A DNA stretch of 57,908 nucleotides from a virus. How positions within the stretch are numbered: the stretch's first letter is position 1; each line of letters starts with the position of its first letter. The stretch is taken from IMG/VR virus record IMGVR_UViG_3300033148_002172, positions 1 to 57,908 of that record. One strand, given 5' to 3'. The position numbers and the translations under genes are program-made. This document shows, piece after piece, positions 22,424-31,968 of the stretch. The notes beneath the pieces were generated by a model. It made no database searches. It saw only the letters and a program-made list of their open reading frames with translations, and was not told the origin of the DNA.

Positions 22424-24234
22424 TGGACGATGACCTCCTAAGAAAACTGAGAGACCCAAGGCTAACTGTGCCGGAGTTCGGCTCAGTGGTGGACCAGCGT
22501 ACTGAGGACATAATTAGATATGACGCAGATAGGGTATGTCCCCGTCTGCAACATTCTATATTATCCTTCATGGGAGATACTCCAAGGGACTCAGATGGCA
22601 TGACACAGTGGCTCATAGTTAACGCCAGCAGGCAAACAACCAAGTCTACAACTACAGCTCTAGCTATGGCTAATCTGGCGGAGTATACACCCGGTGCTTT
22701 CGCGGCCATTATTGCAGATAAGAAAGAGAGAGCAGAAGACCTATTCCGCGCTATTGATATATCCTATGAGTATAAACCGGACGAAGTTAAATACCCCACT
22801 ATTGCTAACAGGGAGAGTAGGCAGCTAACTTTTACCCACAAAGGTAAAATCCGTACCTTGGCAGCCAATCAGGAGAACGTAGGTATTGGGAGGGGTGCTT
22901 CCTATTTACACATGTCAGAGGTGCCCTTTTGGAACGACCCAGCAGATGTGTGGTTTAAGATGGGACCAGCCTTTCGTAATAGAAAGAACGCGGTTATAGT
23001 AATGGAGAGCACCCCGGCACCTATGTCGGAGCCAGGGGCAGAGTGGTATAGGGACATGTGTGCGGAGGCCCGCAAGGGCCATGGTAGGCTTAAGTTTTTA
23101 TTTGTACCCTATCATGAGTCTAAGTTAAATGAGAGAAACTGGCATCCATCTTGGAAGCCCGACAGTACAGAGTTTAAGCTACTAGAGAAATATGGACCAC
23201 CAACGGGTATGGAGCCTATATCTAATCCGGGATCTAGCTACTTAACTCTAGAGAATCTAGCCTTTAGGCGAAGGGTAATGGAGGAGGATAAACTTATCCG
23301 CCGATACCCAGAGCTATTCTTCGTATTCTATCCTGTGAACTCTATATCCTGTTGGCAGCAACCCGGCGGGGGAGCTATACCTGTACATGTATTAGAGAAG
23401 CATTTAGAGGCAGACTTGGAGCCATGGGAACCTCTAGATAATATGTACATGGAGTACTCGGAACCCCATCCAGATGGTGTATATGTTATAGGTGTAGACC
23501 CTGCAGGATTTGGCTCAGGCGACCAAGCGAGTTTTCAAGTATTAGAAGTCTGGTCGGATGAATGGGTACAAGTAGCAACCTTTAGTTCCAACGAGCCTAA
23601 CCCTCCAGAGGTAGCACGTTATGTATTAGAGGCGGCAAAGAGGTATAATGACGCAGAGGTAGTAGTAGAGAACAATGGGGTAGGGGCTGGTATTTTATCA
23701 GTATTAGAGCTGGCGTCAGATTACAACGGGGTGGTACTAGTCAACACTCAAGGTGTGGAAAGGAAATACCATCTTAAGAACTTATACTATCATAGGAGAG
23801 GTTCGGTCAGAGCAACCCCAGGAATACCAGCCAGCAAGAGGACTAATGCGGAAGCCATGGCTGCCATGATAGATGCTCTTATGGACAAATTAGTATTGAA
23901 AGACGCCGAGACAGTAGAACAACTAAGATCTTACAGAAGGGATAAGGAATTAGAAGATAGTGAGAAATTTAAACTATTAAAACCAGGCAAGGTAGGGAGA
24001 GGTAGGCGCTCTAAACACCACTGGGATAGAATATCGGCTCTACTATGGGCATGTTTAATTGCCCGAGACCTGCCTGTGAGATATAGGCCAAAGACCCAGA
24101 AGCAGATACTAGAAGATAGAGATAAAATAAACACAATGTTAGATCTCCCCTTTGATGAGTGGACGGGCGAGCAACAACAAGAATATTACAAAGCCCAAGA
24201 GGCTGCTAATAAAAAGAAAAGGAAGGCCAAGTAA
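22423..24234 (+). CDS. terL: terminase large subunit (ATPase and nuclease)
   Basis: 603 aa. The ATPase has a Walker A variant NASRQTTKST (K74, with Thr where Gly-Lys is usual) and Walker B AVIVMEST (about 186-195). The nuclease domain shows VIGVDPAGFGSGD (D359), EVVVENNGVGAG (E416) and HHWDRISALL (D535), the three acidic positions of the RNase H-like terminase nuclease. It pumps DNA into the prohead and cuts it. The start is a GTG overlapping the TAG of the previous gene (TAGTG) and has no strong site, so it is probably translated by coupling. Confidence 0.95.
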   Translation: MDDDLLRKLRDPRLTVPEFGSVVDQRTEDIIRYDADRVCPRLQHSILSFMGDTPRDSDGMTQWLIVNASRQTTKSTTTALAMANLAEYTPGAFAAIIADKKERAEDLFRAIDISYEYKPDEVKYPTIANRESRQLTFTHKGKIRTLAANQENVGIGRGASYLHMSEVPFWNDPADVWFKMGPAFRNRKNAVIVMESTPAPMSEPGAEWYRDMCAEARKGHGRLKFLFVPYHESKLNERNWHPSWKPDSTEFKLLEKYGPPTGMEPISNPGSSYLTLENLAFRRRVMEEDKLIRRYPELFFVFYPVNSISCWQQPGGGAIPVHVLEKHLEADLEPWEPLDNMYMEYSEPHPDGVYVIGVDPAGFGSGDQASFQVLEVWSDEWVQVATFSSNEPNPPEVARYVLEAAKRYNDAEVVVENNGVGAGILSVLELASDYNGVVLVNTQGVERKYHLKNLYYHRRGSVRATPGIPASKRTNAEAMAAMIDALMDKLVLKDAETVEQLRSYRRDKELEDSEKFKLLKPGKVGRGRRSKHHWDRISALLWACLIARDLPVRYRPKTQKQILEDRDKINTMLDLPFDEWTGEQQQEYYKAQEAANKKKRKAK

Positions 24235-24305
24235 AAGGCCTAGTAACTACAGCTAACTTGCTGTATACTTTTCATCGTGTTACCCTGAGCATTACCGGAG
24301 GCTTT

Positions 24306-26150
24306 ATGGCTAATAGTACCAAAGATATCACGCCACAGGATCGTTTTAGATATAAGGTCATAACGAACCATAAAACCAAAATGAGAACCCAGAGGAAGAG
24401 ATGGAAGCGCGCTGCCGACATGTACAGGACGGAGTATTATAGTAGATCCTATTCAGATGGGTCGGATAACGGCGATTATTTATCAGAAGACGAAAGCATA
24501 ACTTTTGAGAACAACTGGCTATTTGCTTTTGCAGACACAATGATAGCGAATATAGTACCACCTAACCCAGAGTGTACTATTATCCATAGGCGCAAAGAAC
24601 TGAAAGAGGCAGCCAAACTTAGAGAACTATTAGTAAATGATTTATTCTACAGAGAAAAAGCCCACAGTAAACTATGGAAACTAGCTACCAGGGCTACCAT
24701 TTTTCCTAGATCTTTTATTAAGTGTGTATGGAATGAGAAAAAGGGAAGGCCAGTGCTTAGGGTGCTAAACCCGGAGTACATCTTTTTCGATGCCATGTCA
24801 GAAGATTGGGAGGACATCAGATACATATGCGAGGTTACTGTACTAACTCGTGGAGAGTTTGAGAAGAGGACAAAGAAGAGAGGGAACAAGCACGGAGTAT
24901 ACCGGAGCGATGCCCTAGAAGACGCTACCTTTGGCCCATACCCAGACTGGTTACTAGATGATGATAGCTCAGACCAAGACGATCATCATATAGTTAGAGA
25001 GGGTTTTGAGTGGATAACCATCTATGAGTATTATGATCTGGTAGCTAAGGAATTCTTTCATTATATGGAAGGAGCACAGAGACCCCTAATTACAGCACAG
25101 CTACCCTACGATAATTTACCTAATCCTTATTATATGCTATCCTTTAATGACAACCTTAAAGATTTAGGTGGCCTATCTGACGCTGAGTTGGTGTTTCCTA
25201 CCATAGAACGCTTGAATGAAATGTCCTCTCTAGAGCTGTGGCACAATAAGTCTAGCATCCCCGTAACAATTATTCACTCGGGATTAGTAGACGACCCAGC
25301 AGAGTTTGAGGATGCCCTAGAGAATGTCGATGGCCCAGGCCAAGTGATTACCATTGCGGCAAAACCTAAAGTAAGTGTTAATGATGTTATGGGAACTACG
25401 CCTATGCCTACACTTCCCATGGAGTGGCAGAGCACTAAAAATGCTCTAAGAGAGCAGATAGAATTTGTATTAGGAATTGCTAGCTACCAGAGGGGAAGTT
25501 TGGGCCAGTCCGACGTAGCTACTGAGCTGGCTCTAGCTGATACAGCTATTAGAACTAGAAATTCCAGGAGACAGAAGGTTATATATGATTGTATAACTTG
25601 GTTAGCTAAAGCTATAATAGCCCTGTACTCACAGTTTTTGCCAGAGGATTCTGAGATACCAGTAAAGCTAGGAAGTGATGGTAAGGTAGGGTCTCTAAGT
25701 AGAAGTACTATGAACCTAGATGATGAGAAAGAAGCAGATTTTGATTATGATTATGAGGCTCGGCCCTTCAATGCTCAGGAAGGTAACTCTGTTGTACAGC
25801 TAAAGACTCTAACAGAATTCATACCTATATTCACACAGAGCCAGAATATAGATCAGAGAAAGTTAGTAGAGAAACTATTAGAGCTACTTCAGATGCCCGG
25901 ACTACTAGTTGAGACTCCTCCAGGTCCTCCAGGTGGTATGCCTCCAGGTGGTATGCCTCCAGGTGGTATGCCTCCAGGAGGAGGTGGGGGGATGCCCGCT
26001 CAAGGAGTTCCTCCAGAGCTAGAAGCCCTAATGCAAGGAGGCCAGGTAAATTCCGGGGATGGCTCACAAGCAATTACGGGGAACATGGAAGGAGGTATGC
26101 AAGTAGGTGGTAAGGTATTAGCGGGTAGCGTACCCCCGGTGAAAGTCTAA
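24306..26150 (+). CDS. portal protein
   Basis: About 614 aa from the ATG at 24306 (MANSTKDITPQDRFRYKVIT), chosen because GGAGG is five bases upstream; a start at 24258 would add 16 residues. The length, the position after TerL, and segments such as YDNLPNPYYMLSFNDNLKDL and PTIERLNEMSSLELWHNKSS match podovirus-type portals that bind head, DNA and tail. The C-terminus carries a collagen-like Pro-Gly tail from a 15-bp tandem repeat. Confidence 0.88.
   Translation: MANSTKDITPQDRFRYKVITNHKTKMRTQRKRWKRAADMYRTEYYSRSYSDGSDNGDYLSEDESITFENNWLFAFADTMIANIVPPNPECTIIHRRKELKEAAKLRELLVNDLFYREKAHSKLWKLATRATIFPRSFIKCVWNEKKGRPVLRVLNPEYIFFDAMSEDWEDIRYICEVTVLTRGEFEKRTKKRGNKHGVYRSDALEDATFGPYPDWLLDDDSSDQDDHHIVREGFEWITIYEYYDLVAKEFFHYMEGAQRPLITAQLPYDNLPNPYYMLSFNDNLKDLGGLSDAELVFPTIERLNEMSSLELWHNKSSIPVTIIHSGLVDDPAEFEDALENVDGPGQVITIAAKPKVSVNDVMGTTPMPTLPMEWQSTKNALREQIEFVLGIASYQRGSLGQSDVATELALADTAIRTRNSRRQKVIYDCITWLAKAIIALYSQFLPEDSEIPVKLGSDGKVGSLSRSTMNLDDEKEADFDYDYEARPFNAQEGNSVVQLKTLTEFIPIFTQSQNIDQRKLVEKLLELLQMPGLLVETPPGPPGGMPPGGMPPGGMPPGGGGGMPAQGVPPELEALMQGGQVNSGDGSQAITGNMEGGMQVGGKVLAGSVPPVKV
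25926..25970 (+). repeat. 15-bp tandem repeats coding for PPGGM
   Basis: CCTCCAGGTGGTATG is repeated three times and partly a fourth, giving the portal a PPGGM repeat. It is in frame, so length variation would not disrupt the gene. Confidence 0.85.
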
Positions 26151-26626
26151 TGCCTATATGGAAGATAGAGTGTAAGTGTGGATGTGATACATCTAAGAGA
26201 TTAACCTTTGCTTGTAGAGAGGAAAAGTATGGAGGCCTTGCTCCTTGTCTTAATTGTGATACTCCTAATAAGATTTTACCTGCTATTCGGGCGGTAACAG
26301 GAGTAACAGATATAGAGATAAAGCAGATAGGTAAAAAGTTTTCCTCCTCTGCAGAGCTGGATAGGTATTGCGAGCAAAATGATTGCGAGGCCATATCTAA
26401 AAATAGTAGTAGGTGGAGAAACTTTAAGGACGGGGCGAGGTCGGCGCACCAAGAGCAAGTACAAGCAGAAGGCTATAGGGACATAGCTGACAAGCGGAAC
26501 AAGTGGAAGGGTCAGAAAGAGGACAGGGTTAGAGCTAACCAGGAAAAAGCCATAAAAGGATATCACGATACGCACGGAAGCAGTGACAAACAGACAGTAG
26601 AGAAAGCGTATGGTAGCGTAGATTAA
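26150..26626 (+). CDS. zinc-ribbon-containing phage protein, 158 aa
   Basis: Begins MPIWKIECKCGCDTSKRLTF and has CLNCDTP, an FmdB-like metal-binding opening, followed by a highly charged helical region (QVQAEGYRDIADKRNKWKGQ). Such proteins often sit between portal and scaffold in related phages; function unknown. The start overlaps the portal stop (TAATG). Confidence 0.75.
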   Translation: MPIWKIECKCGCDTSKRLTFACREEKYGGLAPCLNCDTPNKILPAIRAVTGVTDIEIKQIGKKFSSSAELDRYCEQNDCEAISKNSSRWRNFKDGARSAHQEQVQAEGYRDIADKRNKWKGQKEDRVRANQEKAIKGYHDTHGSSDKQTVEKAYGSVD

Positions 26627-26667
26627 ATGAACGTGTTAGTAACTTTTTATATTTTATTGGAGTAATT

Positions 26668-27051
26668 ATGCCTAAAGATCCCGAAACCGGAGAAGCCTAC
26701 GACAGCCCTAAAGATGCCCTAGCTGCAGCCTTACCAGAAGGCACAAGTGCCGAAGAGGTGCTTAGCAAATTGGAGGACATGGGTTATAGCTTAGAGCCGT
26801 CCGGTGACGCTACCATGGATGTAGCTATAGATATAGAGGCGGAAGATCAAGCATTGCCTGAAGAGGAGATCATAGATTCCGCTCTTGCTGAAGAGGATGT
26901 AGCATTGGACCCTGGAGGCGCTCCTAGTATAGGAGAAGAGGATCCTGAAGGACTCTCTATGGGAATGATGGGTCCCCCAGAAGGCATGGCCAAGAAAAGA
27001 GATAAGGTAGCAGAAGGCCTTATGGATAGGTTTAAGAAAGGGATGGTATAA
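26668..27051 (+). CDS. hypothetical acidic protein, 127 aa
   Basis: Acidic and probably disordered (AIDIEAEDQALPEEEIIDSA), ending in a basic helix DRFKKGMV. Lies immediately before the scaffold gene, so it may assist head assembly. GGAG precedes the ATG. Confidence 0.75.
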   Translation: MPKDPETGEAYDSPKDALAAALPEGTSAEEVLSKLEDMGYSLEPSGDATMDVAIDIEAEDQALPEEEIIDSALAEEDVALDPGGAPSIGEEDPEGLSMGMMGPPEGMAKKRDKVAEGLMDRFKKGMV

Positions 27052-27071
27052 GTTTTATAGAGGAGGGAGAT

Positions 27072-27989
27072 ATGGAGATGGATGCAAATGAGGCAATGGA
27101 AGCACCTACAGCAGCAGCAGAACCTACCGCAGCAGAACCTACAGCAGCAGCAGAACCTATTGCAGCAGAACCTATTGCAGCAGAACCTATTGCAGCAGAA
27201 CCTACCGCAGCAGAACCAGCGCAAGAGAGTTTTCCTGACGTAGATTCTTTCTCATGGGACGAGTGGGATGGGAAAAGCTATGAGCAGTTTCCAGAACAAG
27301 TACGTTCTTGGGCGGATAAAATAGGATCTAAACACGCTAAAGATGTACACAGTTTGCAGAGTAGTCATGGCACGGAGCTGGACTACTGGAAGAGAATGTA
27401 CGAGGCTATGCAGTACGGGGACGAAGATCCTAGAATAGGAGATATGACATCCCAACTAGAGAAGATAACTAGTGACAAGCAGGACATGGAGCAGAGATAT
27501 GCACAGCTTCAAAAGACAGTAAACGCCGAAAGAGAAGAGGAGAATGGTAGGTATTTCACATGGTTTGAGACTAACTACCAAAGTAAGCTAGAAAGTCTGG
27601 CCTCCACTTACGGAGTAGAAAAAGCAGAGCAGATGGTTTTAGAGCTTATGGACATGGATATGGATGTCCATATAGCTGTTGAGGTGTCCTTACTAGGAGA
27701 GCAGGCTTACAATACAGCTAAGGAATTATCAAAGAGAATACAAGATACAGATCTTATCCTAGAAGTAGTAAAGAGCCGCTATGCTGGTGCCCAACCGCAA
27801 GCACCTGTGAAAGAGGCGGAGAAACCCAAGAATCCAGCTACCCAGGTTATAGCGGGAAGTGCTCCAGTATCCAGACCCGTACAACTATCTAAAGAGAAGG
27901 CTCCCTCATATGGAGCAGATAGGAACCAAAGGATGGCATCTTTAATGTCAGCCGCAGAGAACGCGATAAGGAAATCTAAGCGTAGATAA
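27072..27989 (+). CDS. scaffolding protein (putative)
   Basis: 305 aa with an N-terminal Ala-Glu-Pro repeat (about residues 10-50), a long charged coiled-coil centre (MTSQLEKITSDKQDMEQRYA onward) and a basic C-terminal tail (AENAIRKSKRR) like those that bind capsid subunits. Position directly before the major capsid gene fits a scaffold. GAGGAGGGA precedes the ATG. Confidence 0.75.
   Translation: MEMDANEAMEAPTAAAEPTAAEPTAAAEPIAAEPIAAEPIAAEPTAAEPAQESFPDVDSFSWDEWDGKSYEQFPEQVRSWADKIGSKHAKDVHSLQSSHGTELDYWKRMYEAMQYGDEDPRIGDMTSQLEKITSDKQDMEQRYAQLQKTVNAEREEENGRYFTWFETNYQSKLESLASTYGVEKAEQMVLELMDMDMDVHIAVEVSLLGEQAYNTAKELSKRIQDTDLILEVVKSRYAGAQPQAPVKEAEKPKNPATQVIAGSAPVSRPVQLSKEKAPSYGADRNQRMASLMSAAENAIRKSKRR
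27108..27222 (+). repeat. 15-bp coding repeats, AAEPT/AAEPI
   Basis: Seven to eight units of GCAGCAGAACCTAYY type, encoding AAEPT or AAEPI in the scaffold N-terminus, with occasional extra GCA codons. Confidence 0.8.
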
Positions 27990-27991
27990 GG

Positions 27992-28020
27992 TTGCAAGTT
28001 TTTTAAGTGCATGTTATAGG
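27992..28020 (+). promoter_or_regulatory. candidate promoter upstream of the capsid gene
   Basis: TTGCAA (27992-27997) and TATAGG (28015-28020), 17 bases apart, moderate matches to sigma70 boxes. Downstream in the leader are hairpins GACCGAAGTGGTC and TAGGTGG/CCACCTA before the GGAG site of the capsid gene. Confidence 0.45.
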
Positions 28021-28093
28021 GACCGAAGTGGTCTAACTTTTTAACCGCGTAGTCACCATAGGTGGCTTAAACCACCTACTGTGGAGAATCGAA

Positions 28094-29184
28094 ATGGCTT
28101 TTAGCCCAGACGTACTAACTACCGCTCTCCAGGAACTGATGCCCGGTTTCTCGGAGACTTTTACTAAGTTTCACCCCGCTTTTGACGCCATTATCATGAA
28201 GGGCAATAAGCGTCAAGCACAAGGTCCTTACATCCAGTTTGCTCTTGTACCTGATGGTCCCGGTTTCTTAACCCAGATCGTCTCAGGTAACGAGGTAATT
28301 GCTGGGGGACGTAAGCAAAACGCGATTCGAGCTACTGAATTTGCAGCTACGATGATTTATGCTTATGATGTTCCCGGACAGGACTTGCGAGAAGCTAACA
28401 ACAAGATGGATCTTGTTGAGATCTTGTTGAGCTTATCCGACGTTACCCAGAGCGCTCTCTTGCAGAGTTCCACGAGCTTATCGCTCGTCAGCTTGTTATG
28501 GGCGACGTTACCGACGCTAATAACTTCCTTACATGGAACGGCGATGCCCAGTATGACCCTAAGGGTCTAGGTGGACAAGATGGAATTTTCTCCTTCGTAG
28601 CTCCAGCAGCTCAGGCTACTTCGGTATTTGGCGTAGTCAAAAACTCCATTCCAGGATGGCATAACCAATACCAACATATCGCGTCTTTCACGGCTGAAGG
28701 CCGACGACAGATGCGCGCAGCTTACTACGATGCTAGCCAGGAAATGGCTAACACCGAGGGCGATGTTGACTTGATGTTTGCTGACCGTGGAACCTTCGAT
28801 AACTACATTGACGACTTGGATGACCAAGTTCAAATCGTTACTCGTAGTACTCGCGACGGTGATCGCGCTCCAGGTAAGATGCGAGAAGGGATCAAGTTCC
28901 TTAACGCAGTTGTGTACCCAGAGCAGTACATCGTCCCTGCTAACTTTACTACAGCTAACGCCCAAGAGGGTGTATGCTACGGCATCCACTCTAGCACATG
29001 GAAACTGTTCACAATGGGCGGTTCTATGAGTGGTGCGGATGCTACCAAGGGATTCTTCGATAGCCGTGGACCCGTTCGATTACCTACACAAGACATGTGG
29101 CGTTATGAGTACGTCCTTTCCTTGGGTATGTACTGTGACCAACTTCGTTGTAACTTCGCTGTAACAGGCGGCGGTAACCCATAG
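28094..29184 (+). CDS. major capsid protein, frame-interrupted by an 11-bp tandem duplication
   Basis: The first part begins MAFSPDVLTTALQELMPGFS and the second ends RGPVRLPTQDMWRYEYVLSL and beyond, together the size and context of a podovirus major capsid protein. GATCTTGTTGA is duplicated in tandem at 28409-28419 and 28420-28430, which shifts the frame by minus one. Without one copy the sequence reads MDLVELIRRYPERSLAEFHE and then LIARQLVMGDVTDANN without a break, giving 359 aa. As written, the first frame stops at 28570. The codons are unlike those of the neighbours, with Arg mostly CGN rather than AGA/AGG, as expected of a highly expressed protein. GGAG precedes the ATG. Confidence 0.9.
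28409..28430 (+). repeat. 11-bp tandem duplication inside the capsid gene
   Basis: Two adjacent perfect copies of GATCTTGTTGA. Deleting either copy restores one uninterrupted capsid reading frame. Confidence 0.95.
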
Positions 29185-29205
29185 ATCTTTTAAGGAGATA
29201 TTCTT

Positions 29206-29819
29206 ATGTCAACTAAACTTTCATCCGAGCAGCATCAGCATCCGGCGCTTTAGGTGTATCCCAAGGGGGGCCTCAGGCAGAGCTAGGTGCTAAAGTAACA
29301 GCAAACGCCCAAGATGGGTCTACTAGGGTATTATACTATGTAGACGCTGCCGGAGACGCTATTACAGCAAGCGGTCCATTGTACCAACCTGAAGCTACAG
29401 ATGTTGCAGTAACGGTACCGGAGGGGTCGGGCGACCAAACTTGGGCGTACGTTCAGGTTGGTGCTGTAGCTATCACTAGAGGAGAGACCGTAGCCCTAGT
29501 CAATGTCGCACCTGCAATCGTTAGTGGCTTCCCGGTTCCTCGGCACACTAGCTACGGCGGAGTGCTTACGGGTACGGCAGTGGCAGCCAATATGATTGCG
29601 GGCGTTGCTCAGCATAACATTCCCGCATTGCACTTTGGCTGGATCTTAGTCAAGGGTGTGGGCATTGCCAAACTTGATGTCACGGTAGCTGCTGGCGAAG
29701 AACTTGTAGCAGCAGCAGCGGGCGCATTTGCCGGTATTGTTGCTCCTTTATCTGGGGGACTCGGAGTTGCCCTCGTTGCAGGTGTTGCGGCAACTGGAGC
29801 CGTTAAACTAGATATCTAA
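29206..29819 (+). CDS. capsid decoration/head-stabilising protein (putative), with a one-base frameshift
   Basis: A strong AAGGAG site precedes the ATG at 29206, but that frame stops after 15 codons. The neighbouring frame is open from 29217 to 29819. Adding one A in the AAA run (29215-29217) gives MSTKTFIRAASASGALGVSQ and then a continuous protein of 204 aa. The repeated small-residue strands (AAGEELVAAAAGAFAGIVAP) resemble DUF2190-like decoration proteins encoded just after major capsid genes. An intrinsic terminator follows at 29848, and codon use is like that of the capsid gene. Confidence 0.65.
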
Positions 29820-29847
29820 TACACTTTATTTCTGTTGTGTTGTGTTT

Positions 29848-29891
29848 AGGCCCCTGGCCCCGTAAGATAAGGGGTTGGGGGCCTTTTATTT
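29848..29891 (+). terminator. intrinsic terminator after the capsid genes
   Basis: AGGCCCC pairs with GGGGCCT, with an inner CCCC/GGGG stem, followed by TTTTATTT. It lies between the decoration gene and the tail adaptor gene. Confidence 0.9.
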
Positions 29892-29900
29892 GGAGATAGA

Positions 29901-31433
29901 ATGGCTGGATTGAAAACGTATAATTTAGCTGGTATTAGAGCAGCCATATTCTCTCAAGCAGATTGGGCACCTAGTAATTCTCCGGTAGCACAAGACAGGG
30001 TAGATGAGTTTATTAATAGAGCGTACTTCCGCATGTCGGAGGAAGCGCCTTTTCTTTTCTTTGAATCTCAGATTAGAATGGCTATTGACCCAGATGTTAA
30101 TAAGGGGTCATCCACAGATCTGCTGAAAATTATGGACGGAGACGCATGGACCCTGGAAACAGAACTCGCAGAGGGTGCTGCCGGAAGTACTGTATGGAAT
30201 GAGGACAGGCTTTGGGATGGCAGGACCATACAGCTCTATGACGATGATCAACAGAGGTGGGTAAAGTATACAATTAGGGAGGTAACCCCTAAACTTAGTT
30301 TTCTGGGAGCCGTTATAGGCCATATAATTACCCTAGATAGGCCGTGGAAAAACTCCACGGATACGGGTATTGATTGGTTCATAGAGACCCACGAGTTTAA
30401 TATACCCCAAGATGTTATAGAGGTAAGGGCTATGACCTTACAAAGAAGCAATTCTATGTACCCACTATCTATACTGGGCCAAGACTCCGCCGAGTGGTCT
30501 AGCTTGTCGAATAGTGGCAGAATTGTATCTAAAGGTCTACCAAGGTGGGCTTTTCGTAGAGAGCATAAGTCACTAAGAGCACCCACGTTTGAGCCGGTAG
30601 CCAGCACTGTAGCTCAGTGGCAAGGGCCAGAACCTACTGGAAAGTTTGAGTATAGATTTACTTATATTTGGGGTAAACAGGAAGTATGGTTTCACAACCC
30701 TGGACCTATTAGGCAGTCCACAACGGACCCCAACGAGTCTAGATATCAGCCGTACCTAGAAAGCCCGCCCTCTACTAAAACAGCACAAATAGATAATACA
30801 GAGGATATAGGCGGAGGGACTTATAGCGCCATACGGATAAGCCTGCCCAACATAGATTTCACTTTAGGCTTTGATGATAGCACTACAGCCAGATACCAGA
30901 GGGCCGGTATTAAGAAGAGGGTCTACAGACGGCGCATATCGGAAGGTCCCCCCGTAGGAGCAGGAGGTGGATTTAGTCTAGAGACGCCAGACGACTTCTT
31001 CCTACTTGCAGAAGTAGATGGACACCTTACGACCTTTACAGACACAGGAACAGACACCCCAGACTACGGAGTACCCCTACAGCCAGTACACGGCTACCAG
31101 ACGGTACGCCTGTGGCCTACACCAGACACCAACTACACAGTAGAGGTAAGGTGTGTGAGACGCCCTAAGGCCCTAACTGACGCACAGGACTACCCCCTAA
31201 TTAGTGAAGACGCTATAGACTGCCTTATTACTAGGGCTATCGCGTACCTGTACGAGTCTCAAGGTAATGCAGCCATGGCTCAATTTGCCCTAACGGCATA
31301 CCAAGAGAACCTATTTGCTTTAGGGAAGAGGTACGGAGACTTGCGTTCTAAGTCTAGGCCTAGAAGGAGAAGGCCAGCTAGAGTTAGGCGTAACATTAAC
31401 CTGAGAAGGCTTTTGACAATTTCAGAGGGATAG
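29901..31433 (+). CDS. head-tail adaptor/connector protein (putative)
   Basis: 510 aa. The N-terminus DRVDEFINRAYFRMSEEAPF and the C-terminal helices (YPLISEDAIDCLITRAIAYL; AQFALTAYQENLFALGKRYG) match the usual layout of podovirus adaptor proteins that join the portal to the tail. The middle looks like an inserted beta-rich domain, making it longer than simple adaptors. The C-terminus is very Arg-rich. GGAG precedes the ATG. Confidence 0.65.
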   Translation: MAGLKTYNLAGIRAAIFSQADWAPSNSPVAQDRVDEFINRAYFRMSEEAPFLFFESQIRMAIDPDVNKGSSTDLLKIMDGDAWTLETELAEGAAGSTVWNEDRLWDGRTIQLYDDDQQRWVKYTIREVTPKLSFLGAVIGHIITLDRPWKNSTDTGIDWFIETHEFNIPQDVIEVRAMTLQRSNSMYPLSILGQDSAEWSSLSNSGRIVSKGLPRWAFRREHKSLRAPTFEPVASTVAQWQGPEPTGKFEYRFTYIWGKQEVWFHNPGPIRQSTTDPNESRYQPYLESPPSTKTAQIDNTEDIGGGTYSAIRISLPNIDFTLGFDDSTTARYQRAGIKKRVYRRRISEGPPVGAGGGFSLETPDDFFLLAEVDGHLTTFTDTGTDTPDYGVPLQPVHGYQTVRLWPTPDTNYTVEVRCVRRPKALTDAQDYPLISEDAIDCLITRAIAYLYESQGNAAMAQFALTAYQENLFALGKRYGDLRSKSRPRRRRPARVRRNINLRRLLTISEG

Positions 31434-31473
31434 AATATACTATCCAGCATAACTATTATCCTGGGAGGATATC

Positions 31474-31965
31474 TTGGCAAACCGTAGCTTATACACAACT
31501 AATCTAAAAACGGCACCCATTATAGCGGGCGGCGTATATTGCAAAATTACACAAGAGGGTAACAAGCAGTACGCCACCGTGCTTTGCTGCTCAGAGCGTA
31601 ATGATGGTCGGCTAGAGGGATGGCTTCAGTCTTACGGGTACCCACAGGAGCGTATTTTAGAAGGAAGTGAGTCTATGGCTGGATGGGACTTGATTGCAAC
31701 TCCTAAAACTTTAACAGAGCCTATCAGAAGTGAGAAGTTTGAGGACGAGATTACGACACTTAAGCGTGAATTGTCAGTCCTTAAGAAGCAGCTAGATACT
31801 AAGGAAGAGGCAGAAGCTCAAGGCTTCACACCAGACAAGATTAAAGAGCTTAGAGACTCAGGCCTTAAGTGGACAGAAGTAGGAGAAACACTAGGGGTGC
31901 CTTGGCAGACAGCTAAAAAGCAACTGGTAGAGTGGGAGAGAACACAAGCCAGTGCCGTGGGGTAG
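31474..31965 (+). CDS. protein with C-terminal helix-turn-helix, 163 aa, TTG start
   Basis: A beta-rich N-terminal part (VYCKITQEGNKQYATVLCCS), a coiled coil (EITTLKRELSVLKKQL) and a C-terminal IKELRDSGLKWTEVGETLGV, a textbook helix-turn-helix. It starts at TTG with GGGAGG five bases before. In the middle of tail genes, it could be a structural protein with a DNA-binding tail or a late regulator. Confidence 0.7.
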   Translation: MANRSLYTTNLKTAPIIAGGVYCKITQEGNKQYATVLCCSERNDGRLEGWLQSYGYPQERILEGSESMAGWDLIATPKTLTEPIRSEKFEDEITTLKRELSVLKKQLDTKEEAEAQGFTPDKIKELRDSGLKWTEVGETLGVPWQTAKKQLVEWERTQASAVG

Positions 31966-31968
31966 TGT

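Noticed and set aside
28409-28430. Programmed ribosomal frameshift in the capsid gene
   Set aside because: No slippery heptamer or pseudoknot is seen, and the tandem duplication explains the shift exactly.
28498-29184. Capsid second part as a separate gene from its internal ATG
   Set aside because: There is no ribosome site, and removing the 11-bp copy joins both parts seamlessly.
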